Shown piece after piece: positions 1 to 7,510 of a stretch of 15,714 nucleotides of DNA (its first letter is position 1; each line of letters begins with the position of its first letter). A program made the translations under genes and the position numbers. The DNA is taken from positions 1 to 15,714 of the forward strand of contig PCWU01000002.1 in NCBI GenBank assembly GCA_002787455.1. Direction: 5' to 3'. The DNA comes from Gallionellaceae bacterium CG11_big_fil_rev_8_21_14_0_20_60_62 (GTDB taxonomy: Bacteria; Pseudomonadota; Gammaproteobacteria; Burkholderiales; Gallionellaceae). The notes beneath the pieces are model-generated. The model did no database searches, was not told the DNA's origin, and worked only from the letters and a program-made list of their open reading frames with translations.

Positions 1-37
1 ATTGTACTTAACTCCCAAAACTTGACCATTTAAAACG

Positions 38-805
38 TTAAAATGGCGGCCTAAATAAACGGATAAAATTCTCGGTGGTGGCTCTGCCGACTTCAGCCAC
101 CTCCAGATTCCGCACCTGCGCGATGGTTTCGGCAACGTGCTTTACATAGGCAGGCTGATTGGTCTTGCCGCGAAAAGGAACCGGTGCCAGGTATGGCGAA
201 TCGGTTTCGATCAATATCCGATCCAGTGGAATCTGTCGAGCCACTTCCCTGATAGAGGCGGCATTTTTGAAAGTCAGAATACCAGAGAATGAAATAAGAA
301 AGCCCAAGTCAATCGCCTCATAGGCAACCTCCAGGCTTTCGGTAAAACAGTGCATCACTCCCCCGATACGCTCGGCATGTTCCTCACGCATGATGCGCAA
401 GGTATCGGCCGCTGCCTGACGAGTATGGATAATCAACGGCTTGTTGCAGGCGATTGCAGCTTGTATATGACGGCGAAAGCGCACACGCTGCCATTCAAGC
501 TCCCCGGTCAGGCGGAAATAATCCAGCCCGGTTTCCCCGATGGCGACCACCTTGGGATGTTGCGCGCGTTGAGTTAATTCGAACTGGGTAGGTTCGACAT
601 TGATTTCATAATCGGGATGAACCCCGACGGACGCCAATAAATTACCGTATTTCTCTGCCAATTCAATTGCCTGGACCGAGCTAGGCAGGTCCACGGAAAC
701 GCAAAGTGCATGCGACACCTGGTTTTCGCGCATCGCCGATAGAACGGAATCGATGTCTTCCTTGAGCTCTGGAAAATTGAGGTGACAGTGGGAATCAATG
801 AACAT
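38..805 (-). CDS. tatD: TatD family metal-dependent deoxyribonuclease
   Basis: Predicted metal-dependent hydrolase of the TatD/YcfH family (TIM barrel), cytoplasmic; known members are 3'-5' DNases or related phosphoesterases. Visible family motifs: DSHCHL near the N-terminus (two metal-binding His), GETGLDY around residue 90, IIHTR, VMHCF and ETDSPYLAP. At 255 residues it is full length. I start at the ATG at 805 because the family typically begins MFIDSHCH. A TTG at 814 would overlap the holB stop as TTGA and add three residues. Last gene of the minus-strand block; the 37 bases beyond its stop show no hairpin terminator. Its position in the block is conserved among proteobacteria, but a functional link to fatty acid synthesis is not evident. 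Family assignment is secure; the precise substrate is not known from sequence. Confidence 0.93.
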   Translation of the reverse strand: MFIDSHCHLNFPELKEDIDSVLSAMRENQVSHALCVSVDLPSSVQAIELAEKYGNLLASVGVHPDYEINVEPTQFELTQRAQHPKVVAIGETGLDYFRLTGELEWQRVRFRRHIQAAIACNKPLIIHTRQAAADTLRIMREEHAERIGGVMHCFTESLEVAYEAIDLGFLISFSGILTFKNAASIREVARQIPLDRILIETDSPYLAPVPFRGKTNQPAYVKHVAETIAQVRNLEVAEVGRATTENFIRLFRPPF

Positions 806-810
806 GGCGC

Positions 811-1818
811 TCAATCCGTAAAGAGTTGGCGGTATGACAGCAAAAGGGATTCCAAAAAGAGTTTCTGGTTCAATGGATGGTTGGCCGCCCGTCGCGCTGC
901 GAGCAAATCTTTTTGATATTTCAACAGATTGTTTGCCGAAATAGATGAAACGAGCTGGTGTATTGCGGCAGATTCATCCGGAAAATAACGCACCTGACCG
1001 GCCAATTTCGCGCTGGCAAGATCATGACACCATTGTTGCAGGCAATGAATGACGTGCACCGGAATGCTACGTTGCAAGGTATCGGCCAGCGACAAGGGGT
1101 CAAGATGGGCGGGTTGGCGCATATTTTCCAGCAGGATCCTGCGCTCGTCGGCGCCCTCACCCGATTCTGCCCATTGCAACGCCTGCAAGGGCGCATACCC
1201 GGTTTGCGCCAGTGCCCGGCCTGGGCTTTTTACCCCTTGATCGGATAGCCAAGCGATACCATCCGCCGGAGCGGGTGTCGGGATACCGAAACTTAGACAA
1301 CGGCTCAAAATCGTGGGTAAAAGAAGCTGGGGTTTGTGGGCAACCAGCAGGAACAGCAGATTGGCGGTTGGTTCCTCCAGCGTTTTAAGCAGGGAATTGA
1401 CCGCATTGGTGTTCATGGTCTCGGCCGGGTGGATCAGGACGATGCGGTAGCGGCCGCAATGGGAAGACAAATTGGCAAATTGGGCCAAGTCGCGAATTTG
1501 CTCGACTGAAATTTCCCGCGATGGTTTTTTTCCCCCTGATCGGGCTTCACTCTCGTCCGCACCATTCAATATCCCGGGCTGAATCAGGCGAAAATCGGGA
1601 TGACTGCCTTGCTCGAACCAATGACAGGAACTGCATGCCAGGCAGGCATGTCCCTCGCTGCGCGGGTGCTCGCAGAGCAAGGACCGGGCGAAGTTCATCG
1701 CCAAATCCAGTTTGCCGATGCCTTGTGCGCCTTTTAGCAGCAATCCATTCGGCAACCGATTGCGCAGTTCTTGCAAGGTTTGCCAAGTTGTATGCTGCCA
1801 TGGATATAATCCATTCAT
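811..1818 (-). CDS. holB: DNA polymerase III delta' subunit (clamp loader)
   Basis: Delta' subunit of the clamp-loader complex that places the beta sliding clamp on DNA. About 335 residues, normal for the family. N-terminal AAA+ region with GAQGIGK (about residues 30-36), where Leu rather than Ser/Thr follows the Lys, fitting the non-hydrolysing role of delta'. A four-Cys zinc module follows (C49, C59, C62, C65), then LLKTLEEP and the arginine-finger-type LSRC motif around residue 174. I start at the ATG at 1818, one base after the tmk stop, giving MNGLYPWQ. A TTG 18 bases upstream inside tmk is less likely. No Shine-Dalgarno sequence is seen, so translation probably depends on coupling to tmk. 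Its stop abuts tatD. Confidence 0.93.
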   Translation of the reverse strand: MNGLYPWQHTTWQTLQELRNRLPNGLLLKGAQGIGKLDLAMNFARSLLCEHPRSEGHACLACSSCHWFEQGSHPDFRLIQPGILNGADESEARSGGKKPSREISVEQIRDLAQFANLSSHCGRYRIVLIHPAETMNTNAVNSLLKTLEEPTANLLFLLVAHKPQLLLPTILSRCLSFGIPTPAPADGIAWLSDQGVKSPGRALAQTGYAPLQALQWAESGEGADERRILLENMRQPAHLDPLSLADTLQRSIPVHVIHCLQQWCHDLASAKLAGQVRYFPDESAAIHQLVSSISANNLLKYQKDLLAARRAANHPLNQKLFLESLLLSYRQLFTD

Positions 1819-1819
1819 A

Positions 1820-2428
1820 TCATATATTTGCAACAATCAATGAAAGTTCTTTTTTCACATCTTCCAAAGTCTTTTCGGCGTGAATGATGGCAAATCGTTG
1901 CGGCATTTTGGCGGCACGTTGCAAGTAAGCTTGGCGCACGCGCTGAAAAAATTCCGCCTGCTCCTGCTCAAACCGGTCGAGACTGGAATTATTCGCCAAG
2001 CGCTCACGGGCAACTTCGATTGGAATATCAAACAACAGGGTCAAATCGGGCTGCAATTCGCCCTGCACCCACTTTTCCAGTTGTTCCAGTTTGGCGACTG
2101 GCACTCCCCTGCCCCCGCCCTGATAAGCGAAGCTGGCATCACTGAAACGGTCGGAGATGACCCAGGTGCCGCACTCCAGGGCAGGAAGAATAATCTGTTC
2201 CAGATGTTCCCGCCGTGCGGCGAACATCAACATCGCCTCGGTTTCAGGGTGCATCGCTTCGTGCAGCAAAATTCGCCGCAAACTTTCCCCCAATGGGGTG
2301 CCGCCCGGCTCACGGGTCAGCAAAACATCAATCCCACGCTGGCGCAGTGTCTCGGTGAACCACGCCAGGTGCGTGCTCTTGCCCGCACCATCCACGCCTT
2401 CAAAGGTAATAAATTTCGCCCTGGTCAT
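1820..2428 (-). CDS. tmk: thymidylate kinase
   Basis: Phosphorylates dTMP to dTDP with ATP, a required step of dTTP synthesis; cytoplasmic. At 202 residues it is full length. The P-loop FEGVDGAGKS is at residues 9-18, the TREPGG substrate motif near 38, and the DRFSDAS segment near 93 runs into the LID sequence AYQGGGRG. An Arg in the LID and none in the P-loop fits the E. coli-like (type II) arrangement. The ATG overlaps the mltG stop as ATGA, so the two are probably translationally coupled. The order mltG-tmk-holB is widely conserved in proteobacteria. Confidence 0.96.
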   Translation of the reverse strand: MTRAKFITFEGVDGAGKSTHLAWFTETLRQRGIDVLLTREPGGTPLGESLRRILLHEAMHPETEAMLMFAARREHLEQIILPALECGTWVISDRFSDASFAYQGGGRGVPVAKLEQLEKWVQGELQPDLTLLFDIPIEVARERLANNSSLDRFEQEQAEFFQRVRQAYLQRAAKMPQRFAIIHAEKTLEDVKKELSLIVANI

Positions 2429-3414
2429 TTCAGTTGGTATCGCCTGACGGCCTGGTTGTGCTCTTTTAATGAGCTGGAAAAATGGGAGCTGCCATCGCCC
2501 CTGGCCACAAAATACAAAGCCTTGCTTGTAGCGGGATGGGTTACCGCCTGCAATGAAGCCAATCCCGGAAAGGAGATCGGCGTGGGCGGCAACCCGCTGC
2601 GGGTGTAGGTATTGTACGGGGTATCGGCGAGCAGGTCGCGGCGGCGCAAGTTGCCGTCAAATTTCTCTCCCAGTCCGTAAATCACCGAGGGGTCGGTTTG
2701 CAGGCGCATCCCCAATTCCAAACGATTGATAAAAACGGCGGCAATCATCTGCCGGTCATCCTCTCGTCCGGTTTCCTTTTCCACGATCGAAGCCAGAACC
2801 AGTGCCTGATAGGGTGTAACCAAAGGCAAGTCAGGCACGCGCTTCTCCCAAACACAAGCAAGGTGTTGCCGCATTAATTCGTGGGCGCGCTGCAGCAGGC
2901 GCAAGTCGCTGCTCCCGCTGGAGAAATTATAAGTGTCCGGAAAAAACAAACCTTCCGCAGATGACTCGTCGGCACCGATGCGTTGCAGAATTTCTTTCGC
3001 CGACAGGGAGGCGCTATCGTGACGCAAATCAGGGTGGGCGTTTAATCGCGTTCTGAATTCTGCAAAAGTGGCTCCCTCGACCAAGGTGATTTGACTTTGT
3101 TCCGATCGGCCGGAGGTGACTATCCGCAATAATTCAAAACGGGAAAGCGGCTTTTCCAGCTGATAGTTGCCAAATTTTATCTGCCGTGTCTTGCCGAGCA
3201 GCCTGGCCATCAGGACAAATGACGCCACGTCTTCCAGCACTCCGGCTTGCCGCATTTGTGCGGCACCACTTTTCAGGCTGCTCCCGGGTTGGAGCGAAAA
3301 GCTCAATGGGGTTTGTTTCAACGGCAACGGCGAAAAAGTGAAATCCAGAACGATGCCAAGCAATACGATCAACCCAAGAACAATGCCGATGACTAATTTA
3401 AGACCGGGTTTCAT
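2425..3414 (-). CDS. mltG: endolytic murein transglycosylase MltG (YceG-like)
   Basis: Inner-membrane lytic transglycosylase that cleaves nascent peptidoglycan and is thought to terminate glycan chains. 329 residues from the chosen ATG at 3414, which gives a short basic N-terminus and one hydrophobic segment (about residues 5-23) anchoring the protein with the catalytic part in the periplasm. The YceG signature is clear: LASIVEKETG with the catalytic Glu near residue 212, then FINRL, GMRLQTDPSVIYG, YNTY and a closing GLPPTPI motif. The frame is open upstream to 3549, but that stretch lies inside pabC and lacks membrane-protein character, so I exclude it. The start overlaps the end of pabC by 17 bases and has a purine-rich GAAGAAG immediately upstream. 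Confidence 0.93.
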   Translation of the reverse strand: MKPGLKLVIGIVLGLIVLLGIVLDFTFSPLPLKQTPLSFSLQPGSSLKSGAAQMRQAGVLEDVASFVLMARLLGKTRQIKFGNYQLEKPLSRFELLRIVTSGRSEQSQITLVEGATFAEFRTRLNAHPDLRHDSASLSAKEILQRIGADESSAEGLFFPDTYNFSSGSSDLRLLQRAHELMRQHLACVWEKRVPDLPLVTPYQALVLASIVEKETGREDDRQMIAAVFINRLELGMRLQTDPSVIYGLGEKFDGNLRRRDLLADTPYNTYTRSGLPPTPISFPGLASLQAVTHPATSKALYFVARGDGSSHFSSSLKEHNQAVRRYQLK

Positions 3415-4213
3415 CTTCTTCAAGATAATTCCTAATACGATTGGACAGCGGAAACTCGGTGCGCAAATATCCGGGAAATTTACGTACCGGCCATAATCCG
3501 AATACGCTGTTGACCAAAAATATTTCATCTGCGGCTTGCAGGTCGGCAACAGACAGGTTGGTCACACTGCATTTCAAGCCCCGCTCCCCGGCATAGGCCA
3601 TCACCCGTTGGCGCTGCACACCGGCGACACCGCAATAGGCAAGGTCGGGGGTGAATAGCGCGCCATTTTGCACCATGAATAAATTGGAACGGGTGCCGCC
3701 TATCAGTCTCCCTTGCCCGTCTTCCAGAAAACCCTCAGTCAACCCGGCATCTCGGCATTCGCTGGCGGCAATCACATTTTCGAGGCGGTTGAGGTGTTTG
3801 ATTCCCGCCAAAGCGGGCTGGTGCCCCAGTTTTATGCGGCAAACGGCGGTTTCGATCCCGTCTTGATATTTATTGACGGAGAATTCCGGTTCCGGCTGGA
3901 TAGCAACGATCCGAGTATGCTTGCCCGATGCTGGCTTGGCATACCCGCGCTCACCCCGGCCGCGCGTGATGATGATCTTTGCCACTGCTGCGGGTCGGGT
4001 CGCGGAGAGTTGCCTGAGTTCATGCAGAAGAAGATCGGCAGCGGGACAATCCAGCCCCATGGCAAGACAGTCATGGTGCAGCTTGGCAAAGTGCAAGGAC
4101 CATTGATGCGGCCGGCCCTTGCGCAATCGGAGTGTGCGAAACACACCGTCACCGTAGGACAAACCGCGGTCGTCTGCGGAAATGCAGTCGCTCGGCAGTC
4201 CGTTGACGAGCAT
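3398..4213 (-). CDS. pabC: aminodeoxychorismate lyase
   Basis: Fold-type IV PLP enzyme that removes pyruvate from 4-amino-4-deoxychorismate to give p-aminobenzoate for folate synthesis. 271 residues, typical length. Visible: DRGLSYGDGVFRT near residue 15, the PLP lysine K139 in GIKHLNRLENV, and the cofactor-phosphate motif GGTRSNLF. Other fold-type IV members (D-amino acid or branched-chain aminotransferases) share these motifs, but the conserved position between fabF and mltG and the KHLNRLE signature favour PabC. ATG at 4213, 11 bases after the fabF stop, with no strong Shine-Dalgarno sequence. Confidence 0.92.
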   Translation of the reverse strand: MLVNGLPSDCISADDRGLSYGDGVFRTLRLRKGRPHQWSLHFAKLHHDCLAMGLDCPAADLLLHELRQLSATRPAAVAKIIITRGRGERGYAKPASGKHTRIVAIQPEPEFSVNKYQDGIETAVCRIKLGHQPALAGIKHLNRLENVIAASECRDAGLTEGFLEDGQGRLIGGTRSNLFMVQNGALFTPDLAYCGVAGVQRQRVMAYAGERGLKCSVTNLSVADLQAADEIFLVNSVFGLWPVRKFPGYLRTEFPLSNRIRNYLEEDETRS

Positions 4214-4224
4214 CGCGGTCTGAA

Positions 4225-5457
4225 TCAGATCTTGCGGAACACCAGCGTGCCGTTGGTCCCGCCAAAGCCGAAGTTGTTGTTCATGGCGACATCAATTTTC
4301 ATCTTGCGTGCCGTATTGGCGCAGTAATCCAGATCGCATTCCGGATCCTGATTGAAGATATTGATGGTGGGCGGCGAGATTTGATGATGCAGGGCAAGCA
4401 CGCAGAACAGTGATTCGACCCCCCCGGCACCGCCGAGCAGGTGGCCAATCATCGACTTGGTCGAATTTACCACCAGATTCTTGGCGTCATCGCCAAAGGC
4501 CGCCTTGATCGCATCATTTTCGTTTTTGTCACCCAGCGGCGTGGAGGTGCCGTGCGCATTGATGTATTGAACATCCGCCGGAGAGATTCCCGCATCGCGC
4601 ATCGCGTTAACCATGCTGCGCTTGGGTCCATCCATGCTGGGGGCGGTGATGTGGTAGGCATCGGCGCTCAGGCCGTAACCCACCAATTCGGCATAGATCT
4701 TCGCGCCGCGCGCCTTGGCATGTTCGTACTCTTCCAGCACCAGCACCCCGGCGCCTTCGCCCAGGACAAAACCGTCGCGGTCCTTATCCCATGGCCGGCT
4801 GGCGGTGGCAGGATCGTCATTGCGGGTGGATAGTGCGCGCGAGGAAGAAAAACCGCCGACGGCGAGGGAACACACCGTCGATTCAGCCCCGCCCGCCACC
4901 ATCGCATCAGCATCGCCGTATTGGATCATGCGCATGGCCTCGCCGATGCTATGGGTGCCGGTGCTGCATGCCGAGACCACCGCAAAATTCGGGCCTTTCA
5001 AACCGTACAGAATGGACAGGTTGCCGGAAATCATGTTGATGATAGTGCCGGCGATGAAGAACGGAGAAATCTTGCGTGGACCTCCTGCCAGATAGTCGGT
5101 TTGGGTTTCTTCGATTGTTGGCAAACCACCGATGCCGGAGCCGATACAGACACCAATACGTTCGGCGTTAGTCTCGTTGATTTCCAGTCCGGAGTCCTTG
5201 AAGGCCTCAATCCCGGCAGCCAGCCCGAGATGGACGAAGCGGTCCATGCGCCGCGCATCCTTGGCCGGAATGTATTGGGTTACGTCAAAATCCTTGACCT
5301 CGCCCGCGACCTGGCAGGCAAAAGCCGACGGATCAAAGCGGGTGATTCGCCCGATGCCTGATTTGCCGGCGACGATGTTTCGCCACGTTGCCTCAACTCC
5401 GACACCGACCGGTGTTACAGCACCCAAACCGGTCACCACCACTCTGCGTTTAGTCAA
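4225..5457 (-). CDS. fabF: beta-ketoacyl-ACP synthase II
   Basis: Condensing enzyme of type II fatty acid synthesis; elongates acyl-ACP with malonyl-ACP and is needed for cis-vaccenate-type elongation in relatives. 410 residues from the chosen start. Catalytic triad visible: Cys164 in VVSACSTGTHS, His302 in NAHGTSTPLGDKNE and His339 in KSMIGHLLGGAGG, with GFGGTNGTL near the C-terminus. I choose the TTG at 5457 (MTKRRVVVTG) because GGAG lies six bases before it. The earlier in-frame TTG at 5469 overlaps that GGAG region, has no ribosome site of its own, and the frame closes with TAA two codons further upstream. Follows acpP, its carrier substrate. Confidence 0.95.
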   Translation of the reverse strand: MTKRRVVVTGLGAVTPVGVGVEATWRNIVAGKSGIGRITRFDPSAFACQVAGEVKDFDVTQYIPAKDARRMDRFVHLGLAAGIEAFKDSGLEINETNAERIGVCIGSGIGGLPTIEETQTDYLAGGPRKISPFFIAGTIINMISGNLSILYGLKGPNFAVVSACSTGTHSIGEAMRMIQYGDADAMVAGGAESTVCSLAVGGFSSSRALSTRNDDPATASRPWDKDRDGFVLGEGAGVLVLEEYEHAKARGAKIYAELVGYGLSADAYHITAPSMDGPKRSMVNAMRDAGISPADVQYINAHGTSTPLGDKNENDAIKAAFGDDAKNLVVNSTKSMIGHLLGGAGGVESLFCVLALHHQISPPTINIFNQDPECDLDYCANTARKMKIDVAMNNNFGFGGTNGTLVFRKI

Positions 5458-5463
5458 ACTGGA

Positions 5464-5467
5464 CTCC
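5464..5467 (-). promoter_or_regulatory. Shine-Dalgarno that decides the fabF start
   Basis: GGAG on the minus strand, six bases upstream of the TTG at 5457. It overlaps the competing TTG at 5469, so it cannot serve that codon. This places the FabF N-terminus at MTKRRVV, matching the usual family start. Confidence 0.7.
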
Positions 5468-5494
5468 AATCTTTAAAACAGGAAGACGGAAAAA

Positions 5495-5731
5495 TTACTT
5501 CGAATGCGCGTTTACGTAATCCAGGGCGAGCTGGACGGTGGTGATCTTTTCCGCGTCCTCATCCGGAATTTCCACGCCAAATTCCTCTTCCAGCGCCATC
5601 ACCAGTTCGACTGTATCCAGCGAATCGGCACCGAGATCATTCACGAACGAGGATTCGTTCTTGACTTCAGCCTCGTTGACACCGAGTTGTTCCGCCACGA
5701 TTTTTTTGACGCGTTGTTCGTTGTTGGACAT
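5495..5731 (-). CDS. acpP: acyl carrier protein
   Basis: Carries the growing acyl chain on a 4'-phosphopantetheine arm for all the Fab enzymes here. 78 residues, acidic, four-helix ACP. The attachment site is Ser37 in LGADSLDTVELV, followed by ALEEEFGVEIPDEDAEKI of the recognition helix. ATG at 5731 with a good AAGGGAG ribosome site seven bases upstream, as expected for a very abundant protein. An 80-base gap before it carries its own promoter-like sequence, so it is probably transcribed both from the operon and independently. Confidence 0.98.
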   Translation of the reverse strand: MSNNEQRVKKIVAEQLGVNEAEVKNESSFVNDLGADSLDTVELVMALEEEFGVEIPDEDAEKITTVQLALDYVNAHSK

Positions 5732-5777
5732 TGCATTACTCCCTTAAAGTTAAAAGTTAATTCATTAAAGCGCGCGC

Positions 5778-5805
5778 ATTCTACCAAACTCACACCGATT
5801 TCCAA
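5778..5805 (-). promoter_or_regulatory. sigma70-type promoter for acpP
   Basis: On the minus strand TTGGAA (5800-5805) and TAGAAT (5778-5783) are separated by 16 bases, and TGG immediately precedes the -10 as an extended -10 element. The bases straight after the -10 are GCGCGCGC (5770-5777), a GC-rich discriminator. The expected start of transcription near 5771 would leave a leader of about 40 bases that includes the acpP ribosome site. It lies in the 80-base fabG-acpP gap, one of the few real gaps in the block. Confidence 0.6.
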
Positions 5806-5811
5806 ACTCCC

Positions 5812-6555
5812 CTACTCCATGTACATGCCGCCATTTACGGGCAGGGTTGCCCCCGTGATATAGGCGGCACCTGGGCCAGCCAGAAACGACACAGCGGCGG
5901 CCACATCGGCGGGGGATCCCAGCCTTTTTAGTGGCACATGCTCAATCAGTTTAGCCCGCTGTTCTTCGCCCAGGGCCAGTGTCATGTCCGTGTCGATGAA
6001 TCCGGGGGCAACGCAATTCACCGTGATGTTGCGGCTGCCAATCTCCTGCGCCAAGGACTTGGAGAATCCCGCCATGCCCGCCTTGGAAGCCGCATAGTTG
6101 GCTTGCCCTGGGTTGCCCATGCTACCAACCACCGAGGAAATATTGATAATGCGACCATTTCTGGCCTTCATCATGCCGCGCAATACAGCACGGGAAAGGC
6201 GGAAAACCGATTTGAGATTGGTCGCCAGCACCTCATCCCATTCATCATCGCTCATGCGCGCGAGCAGATTGTCTTTGGTGATCCCGGCATTATTGACCAG
6301 GATGGCGACTTCACCGAACTGGGCGCGAATCGCCGCCAGCACACTTTCGATTTGCGCCGGATCATTGACATCCAGCGCCGCACCCTGCCCGGTGATACCA
6401 GCCGCCTGCAAATAATCGCCGATCGCCTGAGCGCCTTTTTCAGTGGTGGCGGTGCCGATCACCGTCGCGCCCTGCCGGCCCAGTTCAAGCGAGATGGCTT
6501 GGCCGATACCACGCGAAGCGCCGGTAATCAGTGCAATTTTCCCCTGCAATGTCAT
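5812..6555 (-). CDS. fabG: 3-oxoacyl-ACP reductase
   Basis: NADPH-dependent short-chain dehydrogenase that reduces beta-ketoacyl-ACP, the first reduction of the elongation cycle. 247 residues. The Rossmann motif TGASRGIG is at 11-18 and NNAG near 88. The catalytic set is Ser141, Tyr154 and Lys158 (ISSVVG and YAASK), aligning with the E. coli enzyme at a +3 offset. The ATG overlaps the fabD stop as ATGA, with a purine-rich GGAGAAGAG inside the fabD end, so the two are likely coupled. Neighbourhood fixes the assignment within the large SDR family. Confidence 0.96.
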   Translation of the reverse strand: MTLQGKIALITGASRGIGQAISLELGRQGATVIGTATTEKGAQAIGDYLQAAGITGQGAALDVNDPAQIESVLAAIRAQFGEVAILVNNAGITKDNLLARMSDDEWDEVLATNLKSVFRLSRAVLRGMMKARNGRIINISSVVGSMGNPGQANYAASKAGMAGFSKSLAQEIGSRNITVNCVAPGFIDTDMTLALGEEQRAKLIEHVPLKRLGSPADVAAAVSFLAGPGAAYITGATLPVNGGMYME

Positions 6556-7502
6556 GCTTGCTCTTCTCCTTGTGCCAGTGTGGCCAGCGCGGCTTTCAGC
6601 GCCGCCGCGTCATTCAGTGCCAGGGCTTGCTGATTGGTGTCAATGCGTTTGTTCAAACCCGCCAACACTTTGCCGGGGGCACATTCGACATTGTGTGTCA
6701 TTCCCGCACTTCCGAAAAACCGGATAGTTTCAACCCAGCGCACGGGCGAAAACAGCTGGCGCACCAGTGCATCCTTGATTGCATCCGCATTTTGATACGC
6801 TTGCACGTCGGCGTTATGCACCACCGGAATAGCGGCATCTTGCACCGTTACGTTTTCCAGATAAGCACGCAACTTTTCTGCCGCACCCCGGAGCAGGCTG
6901 CAATGGGAGGGCACGCTCATCGGCAGCATCAGCGCGCGCTTGGCGCCCCGTGCTTTAGCAATAGCCATACCACGCTCCACCGCAGTCCGGTCACCGGCAA
7001 TCACCACCTGCCCCGGCGAGTTGTAATTTACCGCCTCCAGCACTTCGTCTTGGGCACCTTCGCCGCATACCTCGCGCACCACTTCGTCATCCAGTCCGAG
7101 GATCGCCGCAATGCCGCCTTTGCCTTCCGGAACCGCCTCCTGCATGCACCGCGCGCGATAGCGCACCAGCGGCAAGGCATCGGCAAAATCCAAGGCGCCG
7201 GCGGCAACCAGCGCAGTGTATTCGCCCAGACTGTGTCCCGCCATCATCGCCGGCTTGGGACCGTTTTGCCCAAGCCAGGCACGATACACCGCCACGCCGG
7301 CGGTCAACATCAACGGCTGGGTGTTCACTGTTGAATTGAGATCGGCCTCGGTGCCGGCATTGGCCAGTTGCCACAAATCCTGCCCCAGCACCGCAGAGGC
7401 TTCATTAAAGGTGTCGCGTACTGCGGCAAATTCGGTATATCCATCCATCATGCCGCGTGACTGCGAACCCTGCCCCGGAAAGACAAAAGCAAATTGAGTC
7501 AT
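6552..7502 (-). CDS. fabD: malonyl-CoA:ACP transacylase
   Basis: Transfers malonyl groups from CoA to ACP, supplying the extender unit. 316 residues. FPGQGSQ at 8-14 provides the oxyanion Gln11; the nucleophile is Ser91 in GHSLGEYTALVA, Arg116 would bind the malonyl carboxylate, and the catalytic His is His200 in MSVPSHCSLL. These positions match E. coli FabD almost one to one. ATG at 7502, eight bases after the fabH stop, with only a weak AGG overlapping that stop region as ribosome site. Confidence 0.96.
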   Translation of the reverse strand: MTQFAFVFPGQGSQSRGMMDGYTEFAAVRDTFNEASAVLGQDLWQLANAGTEADLNSTVNTQPLMLTAGVAVYRAWLGQNGPKPAMMAGHSLGEYTALVAAGALDFADALPLVRYRARCMQEAVPEGKGGIAAILGLDDEVVREVCGEGAQDEVLEAVNYNSPGQVVIAGDRTAVERGMAIAKARGAKRALMLPMSVPSHCSLLRGAAEKLRAYLENVTVQDAAIPVVHNADVQAYQNADAIKDALVRQLFSPVRWVETIRFFGSAGMTHNVECAPGKVLAGLNKRIDTNQQALALNDAAALKAALATLAQGEEQA

Positions 7503-7510
7503 TTTTGAAC

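Noticed and set aside
1..37. Terminator after tatD
   Set aside because: No inverted repeat or T-run is visible in the 37 bases available; the end of the block may lie outside the window.
1880..2608. Plus-strand open frame of about 240 codons over tmk and the end of mltG
   Set aside because: It is antisense to two genes with clear motifs, spans their junction, has no family features and reads as low-complexity antisense of conserved domains.
5455..5469. fabF starting at TTG 5469
   Set aside because: It overlaps the GGAG that best fits the TTG at 5457, has no ribosome site of its own and gives four extra N-terminal residues unlike the family.
5700..5708. Run of seven A on the coding strand of acpP (and similar runs in fabH and holB) as a programmed frameshift site
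   Set aside because: Each is explained by Lys-Lys codons in a continuous, fully conserved frame, with no alternative product or downstream structure.
6531..7334. Plus-strand open frame of about 267 codons opposite fabD
   Set aside because: Lies wholly within fabD apart from a few bases; His/Gln/Arg-rich product typical of antisense frames in GC-rich genes, with no ribosome site or domain.
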